Below, in pieces: positions 1-8,964 of a DNA stretch of 37,639 bases. How positions within the stretch are numbered: the first letter of the stretch is position 1; each line of letters opens with the position of its first letter. The position numbers were made by a program, and so were the translations under genes. This DNA is from Candidatus Paraprevotella stercoravium (GTDB taxonomy: Bacteria > Bacteroidota > Bacteroidia > Bacteroidales > Bacteroidaceae), in NCBI GenBank assembly GCA_944320795.1, contig CALUIU010000031.1, positions 1-37,639 on the forward strand. The letters run 5' to 3'. The notes beneath the pieces are model-generated. The model was given only the letters and a program-made list of their open reading frames with translations. It was not told the origin of the DNA and made no database searches.

Positions 1-26
1 ACGATTATCAACGATACTTGTGCAAC

Positions 27-51
27 AAAAAAGGCGCCCGTAAAGAGCGCC
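27..51 (-). terminator. Rho-independent terminator after mnmE
   Basis: On the minus strand, a GGCGC/GCGCC stem (33-37 with 47-51, extended by one more pair after a mismatch) is followed by six T residues (complement of 27-32). It lies about 45 bases past the mnmE stop, so it probably ends that transcript. Confidence 0.7.
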
Positions 52-96
52 ATATTAATCGATTATAATCAATTTAATTATTTGATAATCAAATAG

Positions 97-1488
97 TTAC
101 TTACCGATGCAGAAATTCTTGAAGATATTTTCCAACACTTCATCCGTAGTAATCTCTCCACCAACGATTTCTGCCAGGTGGAACAGACACTCACGCAGAT
201 CCTGAGAAATGAAATCACCGGACAAGCCCTGATCCATACCCTGCAACACGCGTTCGATGGAATCCAGCGCCTGAGTCAGTGCCTCATAGTGACGGAGATT
301 GGTAACCACCACATCATGCTCTCCCACTTCAGGCAACTGGGCCGCAGCGATCAGCTGATTCTGGAGTTGTTCGAGACCGAGCTTGAGACGGGCAGAAATA
401 GAAATGACATCCACATTCTCCGGAAGCTCCGGCAAATGAGATGGAGGAGCACCCGCCAACAGTTCTGCCTTGTTCAAAACTACGATCAGTTTCTTGTTCG
501 CACACAATGGCAATATCTTTGAAGACAGGTTACGGATCTGTTCGGCAGCACACTGGCTGTCCACCACCCAAAGTACAATCTGCGCCTGCTCCATCTTCTG
601 GAAACTGCGCTCTATACCCAGACTTTCTATCGTATCTGTCGTTTCCCGGATACCGGCGGTATCAATAAACCGGAAAGTGATGCCCCCCAGATTGATCGTA
701 TCCTCAATAACATCTCGTGTGGTACCATGGATATCACTCACAATGGCGCGCTCTTCATGCAGCAAGGCATTCAGCAAAGTAGATTTTCCGGCATTGGTCT
801 CTCCTACTATCGCCACCGGGAAACCGTTCTTGATGGCATTTCCCAAACGGAACGACTGGGCCAGATGACGGATTACCTGCTCTATTTTCTCTGCCAACGT
901 ACGTAACTCCGAACGGTCGGCAAACTCCAGCTCTTCATGATCACTGAAATCCAGTTCCAGCTCCATCAGTGAAGTGAGGTGCAGCAACTGATCACGAAGC
1001 TGTGAAAGCTCACGGCTGAACCCGCCACGCATCTGACTCATAGCCAGACGATGAGTTGCCTCTGAGCTGGAGGCAATCAGATCGGCCACGGCTTCAGCCT
1101 GGCTCAAATCCATCTTTCCATTCAGAAAGGCACGCTGCGTAAATTCACCGGGTTCTGCGGTACGGCATCCGTGTTGCAACAACAATTGCATCACTCTCTG
1201 AAGAATATAGGCAGAACCGTGACAGGAAATTTCCACACTGTTTTCACCAGTATAGGAATGGGGAGCATGGAACACGCTGACCAGCACTTCATCCACCACT
1301 TCTTCCTTTTCTCCTATAATCTGTCCGAAAGACAAGGTGTAGGGCTTGGATGCAGATAAGGTCTTCCCCCCTACTCCTTTAAAAATTAAATCTGTTATCC
1401 TGATAGCATCCGGTCCGGATACTCTTATTGTGCCAATGGCTCCTCCCGGAGCTGTGGCAATTGCACAAATTGTTTCTGAGAAATTCAT
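97..1488 (-). CDS. mnmE: tRNA uridine-5-carboxymethylaminomethyl modification GTPase MnmE
   Basis: MnmE works with MnmG to modify the wobble uridine of certain tRNAs, using a tetrahydrofolate-bound one-carbon unit and a potassium-activated GTPase. The 463 residues match the family length. Visible features are an N-terminal folate-binding domain (about 1-118, starting TICAIATAPGGAIG), a helical domain and an inserted G domain with P-loop GETNAGKS (229-236), switch motif GTTRD (255-259), DTAGIRE (276-282) and NKAE (339-342). It ends in FCIGK; the invariant Cys of this C-terminal motif is the family's key residue. It begins 69 bases after the nucleoside phosphorylase stop, with a hairpin between, so it may have its own promoter. 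Nothing is missing; this is a core gene. Confidence 0.98.
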   Translation of the reverse strand: MNFSETICAIATAPGGAIGTIRVSGPDAIRITDLIFKGVGGKTLSASKPYTLSFGQIIGEKEEVVDEVLVSVFHAPHSYTGENSVEISCHGSAYILQRVMQLLLQHGCRTAEPGEFTQRAFLNGKMDLSQAEAVADLIASSSEATHRLAMSQMRGGFSRELSQLRDQLLHLTSLMELELDFSDHEELEFADRSELRTLAEKIEQVIRHLAQSFRLGNAIKNGFPVAIVGETNAGKSTLLNALLHEERAIVSDIHGTTRDVIEDTINLGGITFRFIDTAGIRETTDTIESLGIERSFQKMEQAQIVLWVVDSQCAAEQIRNLSSKILPLCANKKLIVVLNKAELLAGAPPSHLPELPENVDVISISARLKLGLEQLQNQLIAAAQLPEVGEHDVVVTNLRHYEALTQALDSIERVLQGMDQGLSGDFISQDLRECLFHLAEIVGGEITTDEVLENIFKNFCIGK

Positions 1489-1514
1489 ATTGATCTTACT
1501 TGTTATATAAATAG

Positions 1515-1544
1515 GTATGCCCGACTATCAGCAGCCGGGCATAC
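1515..1544 (-). terminator. Strong hairpin between nucleoside phosphorylase gene and mnmE
   Basis: GTATGCCCG (1515-1523) pairs perfectly with CGGGCATAC (1536-1544) around a 12-base loop. It lies just after the stop of the phosphorylase gene. The following minus-strand bases are AT-rich but not a clean T run, so it may be a weak terminator or an mRNA-end stabiliser. Confidence 0.5.
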
Positions 1545-1557
1545 TTCTGTTTCATCT

Positions 1558-2430
1558 TTAAATCCGATCCAATACGGTCTGTATCAGCGAATCAATGGTC
1601 TGCTTATAAGCCGCATTGGCTTTACCCGTACGTCGGTTGGCAATCACCATGCAACAGGTGGTTGCCTTATGGCCCAGCAAACGTGCCAGACCTGCCAGCG
1701 CCGAGCTTTCCATTTCAAAATTGTTCACACGTAGCCCTTTGAACTCAAAATTTTCCACTTTTTCGTTTTGCCGCGGATCCTGCAACGGAATGCGTAACTC
1801 ACGACCCTGCGGACCAAAGAAACCGCCACAGGCAATGGTAATACCGCGCACCATATCCGCACCGGCAATACGGTCGGTCAGTTCGGGATCGGCATCCACC
1901 ACATAAGGCGCTCCTTTCTGCGGACACCAGTCCATATAGTCCATAAAGGCTTTTTCCAGTTCCAGGTCGCACACTTCGTTTCTTCCGGCATAATAATTCA
2001 AAAGACCGTCAAAACCGATGCTCTTCACACTGGATACAAAAGTTCCCTCGGGAGTGTTCAGCTGCAGTCCGCCGCAAGTACCGATGCGCACCAGTTCCAG
2101 CGAACGGAGCTCGTCTTTCTCTTCACGGGTCTGAAAGTCTATGTTGACCAAAGCATCCAGCTCATTCATCACAATATCGATATTGTCACAACCGATACCG
2201 GTCGAAAGTACCGTAATTCTCTTGCCTTTATACGAACCGGTTATGGTTCGGAACTCACGGCTCTGGATGTCATATTCCTGGCTGTCAAAATGAGCGGCAA
2301 CCGTAGGCACACGTCCCGGGTCACCCACCAGAATAACTTTCCCGGCCAACTGTTCGGGCTTCAGGTGCAAATGGAAAATACTTCCATCCGGATTGATGAT
2401 CAATTCGGATTCTGCAAAATACTTTTTCAT
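1558..2430 (-). CDS. Nucleoside phosphorylase, uridine phosphorylase-like
   Basis: A 290-residue member of the PNP/UDP phosphorylase superfamily, which splits nucleosides with phosphate to a free base and (deoxy)ribose-1-phosphate in cytoplasmic salvage. Motifs are the phosphate-binding VGDPGR (about 36-41), the STGIG segment, RIGTCGG (about 116-122) and the ribose-binding NFEMESSALAGLARLLGH (about 237-254). NFEMES followed by a small-residue helix favours the uridine phosphorylase branch, but purine specificity is not excluded. It is 42 bases from the upstream PD40 gene, so the two may be co-transcribed. Family assignment is firm; substrate is inferred. Confidence 0.92.
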   Translation of the reverse strand: MKKYFAESELIINPDGSIFHLHLKPEQLAGKVILVGDPGRVPTVAAHFDSQEYDIQSREFRTITGSYKGKRITVLSTGIGCDNIDIVMNELDALVNIDFQTREEKDELRSLELVRIGTCGGLQLNTPEGTFVSSVKSIGFDGLLNYYAGRNEVCDLELEKAFMDYMDWCPQKGAPYVVDADPELTDRIAGADMVRGITIACGGFFGPQGRELRIPLQDPRQNEKVENFEFKGLRVNNFEMESSALAGLARLLGHKATTCCMVIANRRTGKANAAYKQTIDSLIQTVLDRI

Positions 2431-2472
2431 AGGCCTTCATTTTTAAAATTCGACCCCACAAACCAATTTTGG

Positions 2473-3753
2473 TTATTTGGAGTTTTTCAGATAGTTTATC
2501 TCTGTATTTCTGATCTTGACCTCCTGTTCTTCCAAACCATAATACAGTTTCTCATAAGCCTGTTCCATGGTCAGGATCTGCTGTCGGAGCTGCTGCTTTC
2601 TGCTTTCATTACCCTGTGCAAACGCATCGCGTAACTGTTGCAAGGTTTCCTTGTTCTTAGCCAGCTGCTCCTGTCCTTCCTTCCACCAGGCAGCCATTTT
2701 CTGTGCCTCGGGCGAACGGAATTCGGCTATCAGGGTATAGGTCAGATCATCATTAATGACAAAGTCAAAATCCTTAGGCTTCACCACTTCCTGCTTTTCA
2801 TTCATCACCTGTTCCAGACGTTCGCGGGCATCTGCCATCAAAGCGGCGTCTCCCCAGGTGGCGGCAATACTGCTGATACGGGCCAGTCCTTTCAGTTCTT
2901 CTTCACTGTATGCCTCGGTTTCATAAGTATTGCGCAAGGCATTGGGAACAAAAATATAAATACACACTTTTCCTTCCGGCTGACTGCGATCGGTTACAAA
3001 CCATCCCAGATTATTGACTTCGTCTATCGCATAGAGATAATCATTGGCCGGTGAGTTAAAAGGCATACCGATGTTCTCGGGCTTGAGAAAACTCTTGCTG
3101 TCCGCATCATAACGAGTCACAAAAATATCATACCCGCCCAGACTCTCGCTTCCGCGCGCACCATAATAGAGTGTCACTCCATCAGAAAGCATGAACGGAT
3201 AGTCCTGATCCTCATCTTCGTTCAGTCCCTTTATCTGTACGGCCTTGCTCCATTTTCCGCCCAACAGATCACTGGTGAAGATACGGGATTTCCGCCCGCT
3301 CTGTCCACCACCCGCCTGAGTCGGTGCGGAATAATAGATCTTATTTCCCAACTCCGACAAATAGACGCAGCCTAAGGAATCATTTGTTCCGAAAAATTTG
3401 GCATACGAAGTCAGTGATCCGCTTTCCGGACTGATCTTCAAAGCTTCCAGAAAAGCGGCCTTGTCAGTCACAATGCTGTCTATAAAGACCACCCGCTCGG
3501 TAGCATGCAGCATGGCACGCGCCATATCTATCTTTTCCAGCTGCTTCTCAGCCTCTTCGGTAGACTGTTTCTTTCTTTTCAGCATCTTGATATTACGCTC
3601 TAGCTGCTCCTCGGCATTGTCAAAGTCATATTGTTCCATATAGAAATCAACCGACGAGGAAGATACGGCCGGATTGGACTTGCTCTTTTGCGCCATTCCG
3701 TCCATACAGAAAGCCATACAGGCTGCCAGCGATATGATTTTCAGTTTCATCAT
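2473..3753 (-). CDS. PD40-repeat periplasmic protein with coiled-coil tail
   Basis: A 426-residue secreted protein of unknown function. An N-terminal signal peptide (hydrophobic residues 4-20, Ala-rich end) points to the periplasm. Residues about 25-65 are charged and helical. The middle carries PD40-type beta-propeller repeats like those of Bacteroidetes OmpA-associated proteins: segments such as SRIFTSDLLGGKWS, DYPFMLSDGVTLYYGARG and GGYDIFVTRYD. The last 100 residues are rich in Gln, Glu and Lys and probably form a coiled coil. No OmpA peptidoglycan-binding domain is present, unlike many PD40 proteins. Two ATG codons abut at the start and the choice between them is open. A structural or envelope-binding role is a guess. 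Confidence 0.8.
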   Translation of the reverse strand: MMKLKIISLAACMAFCMDGMAQKSKSNPAVSSSSVDFYMEQYDFDNAEEQLERNIKMLKRKKQSTEEAEKQLEKIDMARAMLHATERVVFIDSIVTDKAAFLEALKISPESGSLTSYAKFFGTNDSLGCVYLSELGNKIYYSAPTQAGGGQSGRKSRIFTSDLLGGKWSKAVQIKGLNEDEDQDYPFMLSDGVTLYYGARGSESLGGYDIFVTRYDADSKSFLKPENIGMPFNSPANDYLYAIDEVNNLGWFVTDRSQPEGKVCIYIFVPNALRNTYETEAYSEEELKGLARISSIAATWGDAALMADARERLEQVMNEKQEVVKPKDFDFVINDDLTYTLIAEFRSPEAQKMAAWWKEGQEQLAKNKETLQQLRDAFAQGNESRKQQLRQQILTMEQAYEKLYYGLEEQEVKIRNTEINYLKNSK

Positions 3754-3833
3754 GTCTATTTGTTTTATACTGTTTCAAAGATATACAAATCTTTCTAATA
3801 GAAAAATGATTTCTCTGTTAAAAATCCTTCTCC

Positions 3834-4565
3834 CTATTCTTCCACCAGTTTGCCTTCACGCTCCAAAGCATTCCACATGGAATGACGGGCTTCGGGATTC
3901 ATCTGTTCTATCTGGTCGAAGATATTTCTCATGTCCGAACGGTGGGAGTCACGCTCATACGGACAGAGTTTCTTTTGTTTCTGATATTCCTGCATCGCGG
4001 CCCAGGCTGCCAGATCGCGTTCCTGCACCATGCAGAACGGACGGATAATAGTCATCGGAAACTTGCGCATACGCAAACGGGCCGGCATGGTGGAAAACTG
4101 TCCCTGAAAACTGAAGTTCAGCAGTGTCGTATGCAGAATATCATCCTGGTGATGCCCTAAGGCAATCTTGTTGCATCCCAATTCCTTGGCAGTTTCAAAA
4201 AGCATTTTCCGGCGGTTCCAGGAACACAGGAAACAGGGACTCTTCCGGGTATCGGTCGAGGCATCGAAGGAGGTTTCGCGAATGTGAAGCGTCACCCCAT
4301 GCTCTGCGGCAAACTGTTCCAGATAATGGTTATCGCTCTCATAAGCGATATTGGTCATGCGCACATGCAGAGCCTCCAACCGGATCTGCGGACGGTAAAT
4401 ACGGGCTCTCCGGGCCATAAACTCCAACAGGGCCAGAGAATCCTTTCCTCCGGAAATTCCCAAAAGAATATGGTCACCTTCTTCCAGCAATCCATATTCC
4501 ATAATGCCTTTGTTGAAATGACGCCAGATACGGCGTTCCAATAAATCTTTCTCGGTCGGTTTCAT
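3834..4565 (-). CDS. ttcA: TtcA-like tRNA 2-thiocytidine synthetase / PP-loop ATPase
   Basis: A 243-residue PP-loop ATP pyrophosphatase. TtcA enzymes adenylate C32 of certain tRNAs and insert sulfur using a [4Fe-4S] cluster. The PP-loop SGGKDS is at about residues 38-43, the cluster pair CFLC at 111-114, GHHQDD at about 137-142, and a third candidate ligand in LCPY at about 201. The spacing fits the family pattern of two near Cys and one distant Cys. I use the ATG at 4565 rather than an in-frame TTG one codon earlier. It follows the DUF486 gene by only seven bases, so the two probably share a transcript. Family is secure; the exact base modified is inferred. Confidence 0.88.
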   Translation of the reverse strand: MKPTEKDLLERRIWRHFNKGIMEYGLLEEGDHILLGISGGKDSLALLEFMARRARIYRPQIRLEALHVRMTNIAYESDNHYLEQFAAEHGVTLHIRETSFDASTDTRKSPCFLCSWNRRKMLFETAKELGCNKIALGHHQDDILHTTLLNFSFQGQFSTMPARLRMRKFPMTIIRPFCMVQERDLAAWAAMQEYQKQKKLCPYERDSHRSDMRNIFDQIEQMNPEARHSMWNALEREGKLVEE

Positions 4566-4572
4566 CAACGGA

Positions 4573-4941
4573 TCATTTCATAAAGATAAAATACACGGCC
4601 AGAATCAGACAACAGAAAGCTGCCAGATGGTTCCAGTGCAGACTCTGTCCCTGAAACATCACATTGGCCATCACCGTAAAGACAATCAGGGAAATCACTT
4701 CCTGAATCACTTTCAGCTGCATCAGACTGAACGGTCCGCCATTTCCCACAAAACCGATCCGGTTAGCCGGCACCTGGCAACAATATTCCGCAAAGGCGAT
4801 AATCCAGGAAAAGAGAATTACCCCAATCAGCGGCCAATTGCTGCTGGTTCCGTTTTCCTGCAACTTCAAATGTCCGTACCAGGCCAGAGTCATGAATATA
4901 TTGCTGCAAATCAGCAGCAGAATGCTATATAAACCACTCAT
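4573..4941 (-). CDS. DUF486 (DMT_6) small membrane protein
   Basis: A 122-residue inner-membrane protein with four hydrophobic helices, beginning at residues 3-24 (LYSILLLICSNIFMTLAWYG). The central AEYCCQVPANRIG segment and the segment FSLMQLKVIQEVISL are what I recognise as the DUF486 family, a branch of the drug/metabolite transporter fold. The family's substrate is unknown. It sits directly upstream of the ttcA-like gene and downstream of the terminator of the large ferredoxin/NAD(P)H enzyme, so it likely starts its own operon. A transport role follows only from the fold. Confidence 0.85.
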   Translation of the reverse strand: MSGLYSILLLICSNIFMTLAWYGHLKLQENGTSSNWPLIGVILFSWIIAFAEYCCQVPANRIGFVGNGGPFSLMQLKVIQEVISLIVFTVMANVMFQGQSLHWNHLAAFCCLILAVYFIFMK

Positions 4942-4969
4942 AAAAAAGATAAAACGAAATAAGAAATTA

Positions 4970-5007
4970 AAATCTTGCCCGCCGGAAAGCTCCGGCAGAC
5001 AAGATTT
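4970..5007 (-). terminator. Terminator after the Nfn-like gene
   Basis: AAATCTTG pairs with CAAGATTT and an inner GCCGGA pairs with TCCGGC, with a small internal bulge and a four-base loop. On the minus strand it is followed by TTTTAATTTC. It lies about 30 bases beyond the stop of the large oxidoreductase gene. Confidence 0.75.
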
Positions 5008-5039
5008 ATCATGTTGATCTATTAAAAGAATTCAGAAAA

Positions 5040-7400
5040 TTACTGCTGCTGCAGATACTCGTGCATGCTGGCAGCAGCCTTACGACCGTCACCCATAGCC
5101 AGGATTACGGTAGCACCACCGCGCACAATGTCACCACCGGCAAAGATGGTAGGCAGATTGGTCTGCATGCCTTCGTTCACCACGATGGTGTTCTTGCGGC
5201 CCAGCTCCAGTCCCTCGATAGAAGTCGGAACGATCGGGTTCGGAGATACACCGACAGCCACGATAGACATATCAATGTCGATGGTTTCGGTTGCTCCCGG
5301 AATCGGTTCCGGACTACGACGACCGCTGGCATCCGGCTCACCCAACTGCATTTTCTGCAGTACCACAGCCTTCACGGCTCCGTTCTCATCAGCCAGATAC
5401 TCTATCGGGTTATGCAGGGTCAGGAATTCGATGCCCTCTTCCTTGGCATGTTTTACCTCTTCAATACGGGCCGGCATCTCAGCCTCAGAACGACGGTACA
5501 CGATGAATACGCGCTCGGCACCCAGACGCTTGGCTGTACGGCAAGAGTCCATGGCTGTGTTACCACCGCCGACAACCATCACGTTCTTGGCCTTATTGAT
5601 CGGGGTATCTGTTTCCGGATTGGAAGCGTCCATCAGGTTCACACGGGTCAGATACTCGTTGCTGGACATGATGTTGATGCTGTTCTCTCCCGGAATTCCC
5701 ATGAAGTTCGGAAGTCCGGCACCGGAACCGACAAAGATACCCTTGAAGCCTTCGTTCTCCAGTTCCTTCACGCTGATAGTCTTACCCACCAGACAGTCCT
5801 TCACGAAGTGTACACCGATTTTCTCCAGATTGCGGATTTCCACGTCTACGATCTTGTTCGGCAAACGGAACTCCGGAATACCATATTTCAATACGCCACC
5901 GATTTCGTGCAGTGCCTCGAATACGGTTACGTCATAACCGTTCTTGGCCATGTCACCGGCAAATGACAGACCGGCAGGACCTGAACCGATAACAGCCACC
6001 TTGATACCGTTGGCAGGAGCACACTCCGGAACAGACATTTTTCCGCTCTCGCGCTCAAAGTCGGCAGCAAAGCGCTCCAGATAACCGATAGCCACAGCCG
6101 GCTCGTTCATCTTCAGGTGGATACACTGGCTCTCGCACTGCTTCTCCTGCGGACAAACACGACCGCATACTGCAGGCAGCGCAGAAGTGCTCTTCAACAC
6201 ACGGGCTGCATTGAGGAACTCGCCGCGCTCAATATTCTTGATGAATGACGGAATGTTGATGCTTACCGGACAACCCTGCATACAAGTAGGATTGGCACAG
6301 TCCAGACAACGCTTGGCCTCAGTGATTGCCTGCTCGCGGGTCAGACCGGTGTTCACCTCTTCGGTACGGGTTGTAGCACGATAAACCGGATCCAGCTCGT
6401 TCATGACGACACGTGGAATGGCTGTACGCTCCTTCGGCTTCATCGCCTTACGGATTTCCTGACGCCATGCCGCATTACGGTCGGTCAGCTCGCTCAGCGG
6501 AGTAGTTGTATCCATCTCGGCAGCCAGTGCAGCCCACTCTTGATTCAGGTGCTGATCCACCTGATCCAGGTGTGCCTGGAAATCCTGCTCCAGATGACAC
6601 ATCTCCTGAGCCTCTTCCTTCTTGAAGGCACCCATACGCTTCAACATCTCGTTGAAGTCTACCTGATGACCGTCAAATTCCGGACCGTCCACGCACACGA
6701 AACGGGTCTTTCCGCCTACAGTGATACGGCAGGCACCGCACATACCGGTTCCGTCCACCATGATTGTATTCAAAGAGACATCGGTAGGAATATTGTATTT
6801 CTGGGTCAGCAGACAGCAGAACTTCATCATGATCGCCGGACCGATGGCAAAACACTTGTCCACCTTCTCGCGCTGGATCACCTGTTCGATACCTTCTGTT
6901 ACCAGACCTTTCTGTCCGTAGCTTCCGTCATCGGTCATGATGATTACCTCGTCTGAGCTCTTGCGTACCTCGTCTTCCAGGATAATCAGATCCTTGCTGC
7001 GACCGGCCAACACAGAGATCACACGGTTACCGGCCTCCTTCAAAGCCTGGATAATCGGCAACATCGGAGCCACACCGACACCACCGCCGGCACATACCAC
7101 GGTTCCGAAATTCTCAATGTGTGTTGCCTTACCCAGAGGGCCAACCACGTCGGTAATCTCATCGCCAACCTCCAACTGACACAGGCGTGTTGAAGACAGT
7201 CCCACTTTCTGTACCACCAGCGTAATGGTTCCCTTACGGGTATCCGCACCGGCAATGGTCAGCGGCATACGCTCACCCTTCTCACCGACACGCACGATTA
7301 CGAAATGGCCTGCCTTACGAGCCTTGGCAATCAAAGGAGCTTCAATCTCAAATTTAAAGACCTTCTCCGAAAACTGCTCTTTGGAAACAATCTTATTCAT
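5040..7400 (-). CDS. Fused NfnA-NfnB-type ferredoxin:NAD(P)H oxidoreductase (PyrK-like plus GltD-like)
   Basis: A single 786-residue chain joins two proteins that are separate subunits in Nfn enzymes, the flavin-bifurcating NADH-dependent ferredoxin:NADP oxidoreductases. Residues 1-255 are PyrK/NfnA-like, with an NAD/FAD-binding CAGGGVGVAPM (103-113) and a [2Fe-2S] site D216, C221, C224, C236. The spacing (+5, +3, +12) matches the unusual Asp-plus-three-Cys site I recall for NfnA. Residues about 300-786 are GltD/NfnB-like: eight Cys (364, 367, 372, 376 and 411, 415, 421, 425) for two [4Fe-4S] clusters, FAD motif GSGPAG (471-476) and NAD(P) motif GGGNTAMD (610-617). It is often annotated as glutamate synthase small chain, but no large subunit gene is nearby, so a transhydrogenase role is more likely. 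It starts 48 bases after serS. Confidence 0.9.
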   Translation of the reverse strand: MNKIVSKEQFSEKVFKFEIEAPLIAKARKAGHFVIVRVGEKGERMPLTIAGADTRKGTITLVVQKVGLSSTRLCQLEVGDEITDVVGPLGKATHIENFGTVVCAGGGVGVAPMLPIIQALKEAGNRVISVLAGRSKDLIILEDEVRKSSDEVIIMTDDGSYGQKGLVTEGIEQVIQREKVDKCFAIGPAIMMKFCCLLTQKYNIPTDVSLNTIMVDGTGMCGACRITVGGKTRFVCVDGPEFDGHQVDFNEMLKRMGAFKKEEAQEMCHLEQDFQAHLDQVDQHLNQEWAALAAEMDTTTPLSELTDRNAAWRQEIRKAMKPKERTAIPRVVMNELDPVYRATTRTEEVNTGLTREQAITEAKRCLDCANPTCMQGCPVSINIPSFIKNIERGEFLNAARVLKSTSALPAVCGRVCPQEKQCESQCIHLKMNEPAVAIGYLERFAADFERESGKMSVPECAPANGIKVAVIGSGPAGLSFAGDMAKNGYDVTVFEALHEIGGVLKYGIPEFRLPNKIVDVEIRNLEKIGVHFVKDCLVGKTISVKELENEGFKGIFVGSGAGLPNFMGIPGENSINIMSSNEYLTRVNLMDASNPETDTPINKAKNVMVVGGGNTAMDSCRTAKRLGAERVFIVYRRSEAEMPARIEEVKHAKEEGIEFLTLHNPIEYLADENGAVKAVVLQKMQLGEPDASGRRSPEPIPGATETIDIDMSIVAVGVSPNPIVPTSIEGLELGRKNTIVVNEGMQTNLPTIFAGGDIVRGGATVILAMGDGRKAAASMHEYLQQQ

Positions 7401-7448
7401 TCTTTTCTGATTTAATATATGTTTTATTTGATGATTAATGCTTACTGT

Positions 7449-8738
7449 TTAGAAAGGTTTTTCATCCAACATCTCGAAACCGCAGTAAGGAACCAGGCAT
7501 TTTGGAATGCGGATTCCCTCCGGAGTCTGGAAGTTCTCCATGATGGCTGCAACGATACGCGGCAAAGCCAGAGCCGATCCGTTCAGGGTATGGCACAACT
7601 CGGCCTTCTTGTCCTCTGCCTTACGGTAACGGCATTTCAGACGGTTGGCCTGATAAGTATCGAAGTTAGAAACTGAACTTACCTCCAACCAACGCTTCTG
7701 AGCCTCTGAGTAAACCTCAAAGTCATAACAGATAGATGAAGTAAAGCTCATGTCACCGCCACACAGACGCAGAATACGGTAAGGCAACTCCAACTTCTGC
7801 AACAAGCCTTCCACATGAGCCAGCATCTCCTGATGTGACTGCTCTGAGTGCTCCGGAGTATCGATACGTACGATTTCCACCTTAGAGAACTCATGCAGAC
7901 GGTTCAGTCCGCGCACGTCCTTACCGTAAGATCCGGCCTCACGACGGAAGCACTGAGTATATGCACAGTTCTTGATCGGCAGATCCTTCTCGTCGATAAT
8001 CACATCACGATAGATGTTGGTTACCGGAACCTCAGCAGTAGGAATCAGATACAGATCGTCCAAGTTGCAGTGATACATCTGTCCCTCCTTGTCAGGCAAC
8101 TGACCGGTACCGTAACCGGAAGCCTGATTTACTACGGTTGGAGGCATAATCTCGGTATAACCGGATTTGCGGGCCTCATCCAGGAAGAAGTTGATCAACG
8201 CACGCTGCAAACGGGCACCCTTACCTTTATAAACCGGGAATCCGGCACCGGTGATCTTCACACCCAGATCGAAGTCGATCAGATCGTACTTCTTGGCCAG
8301 CTCCCAGTGTGGCAGCGCATCCTTCGGCAGCTCGGTTTCCATACCGCCGGTCTTTACCACCACGTTATCCTCAGCACCCACACCTTCGGGTACAATGTCA
8401 TAAGGAATATTCGGAATAGCGCAAAGCTGCTCGATCACGCTCTTCTGTGCGGCGTCCATCTCTGCCTCCAGAGCCTTGTTCACCTCTTTCAGCTGAGCCA
8501 CCTGTGCCTTTACAGCCTCGGCCTCATCCTTGTTACCGGCTTTCATCAAAGCACCGATCTGTGCGGCCATCTTCTTGCTTTCCGACAGATTCTGGTCCAG
8601 CTTGGTCTGGGCCTCACGGCGTATTTTATCTGTTGCAATGACTTTTTCAATCGCTTCCTTGGCACCGTTGAAGTGCTTTTTTTCCAAACCTTTGATCACT
8701 CTTTCGGTCTGTTCAGTAATCAGTTTTAATGTAAGCAT
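7449..8738 (-). CDS. serS: Seryl-tRNA synthetase
   Basis: A class II aminoacyl-tRNA synthetase charging tRNA-Ser and tRNA-Sec. From the chosen ATG at 8738 (MLTLKLITEQTERVIKGL) the protein is 429 residues, the usual bacterial length. The open frame extends 48 codons upstream, but that part is hydrophobic, not family-like, and overlaps promoter-like DNA, so I exclude it. Residues about 30-110 form the tRNA-binding coiled coil (KMAAQIGALMKAG, AQLKEVNKALEAEM). Class II motif 2 is CFRREAGSYGKDVRGL and motif 3 is NGSALALPRIVAAIMENFQ. A -7-like element reading TATTTTTG on the minus strand (8776-8783) lies about 40 bases upstream. Core gene, complete. Confidence 0.97.
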   Translation of the reverse strand: MLTLKLITEQTERVIKGLEKKHFNGAKEAIEKVIATDKIRREAQTKLDQNLSESKKMAAQIGALMKAGNKDEAEAVKAQVAQLKEVNKALEAEMDAAQKSVIEQLCAIPNIPYDIVPEGVGAEDNVVVKTGGMETELPKDALPHWELAKKYDLIDFDLGVKITGAGFPVYKGKGARLQRALINFFLDEARKSGYTEIMPPTVVNQASGYGTGQLPDKEGQMYHCNLDDLYLIPTAEVPVTNIYRDVIIDEKDLPIKNCAYTQCFRREAGSYGKDVRGLNRLHEFSKVEIVRIDTPEHSEQSHQEMLAHVEGLLQKLELPYRILRLCGGDMSFTSSICYDFEVYSEAQKRWLEVSSVSNFDTYQANRLKCRYRKAEDKKAELCHTLNGSALALPRIVAAIMENFQTPEGIRIPKCLVPYCGFEMLDEKPF

Positions 8739-8886
8739 AATCAGTACATTTAATATGAATTTATTTTCTAACCTGCAAAAATAGCGAAAAAAAGTGAATG
8801 TAAGGCTATGAATAATAGAAAAGTAGACATTTTCAAATAAATATCTTAATAAGGCATCATTTTCCGGCAGAATAAACAGCAAACTT

Positions 8887-8916
8887 TTTGCAGACCAATG
8901 TTTTTATCTATTTTTG
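8887..8916 (+). promoter_or_regulatory. Bacteroidetes-type promoter for the antiporter gene
   Basis: TTTG at 8887-8890 and TATTTTTG at 8909-8916 (a full TAnnTTTG match) are separated by 18 bases, close to the Bacteroides sigma-ABfr consensus. The start codon is about 48 bases further on. Confidence 0.65.
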
Positions 8917-8964
8917 TGCAGAAAACTTTATTACTAACCTCATTTATTAATTGAAAAAACCAAA

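Noticed and set aside
5061-5966. Two long plus-strand frames opposite the Nfn-type gene
   Set aside because: Shadow frames of a strongly coding strand; the translations are rich in His, Thr and Ser with no domain.
8739-8882. N-terminal extension of seryl-tRNA synthetase by 48 residues
   Set aside because: The extra residues are hydrophobic and unlike SerS; the family start fits the ATG at 8738, and a -7 promoter box lies inside the extension.
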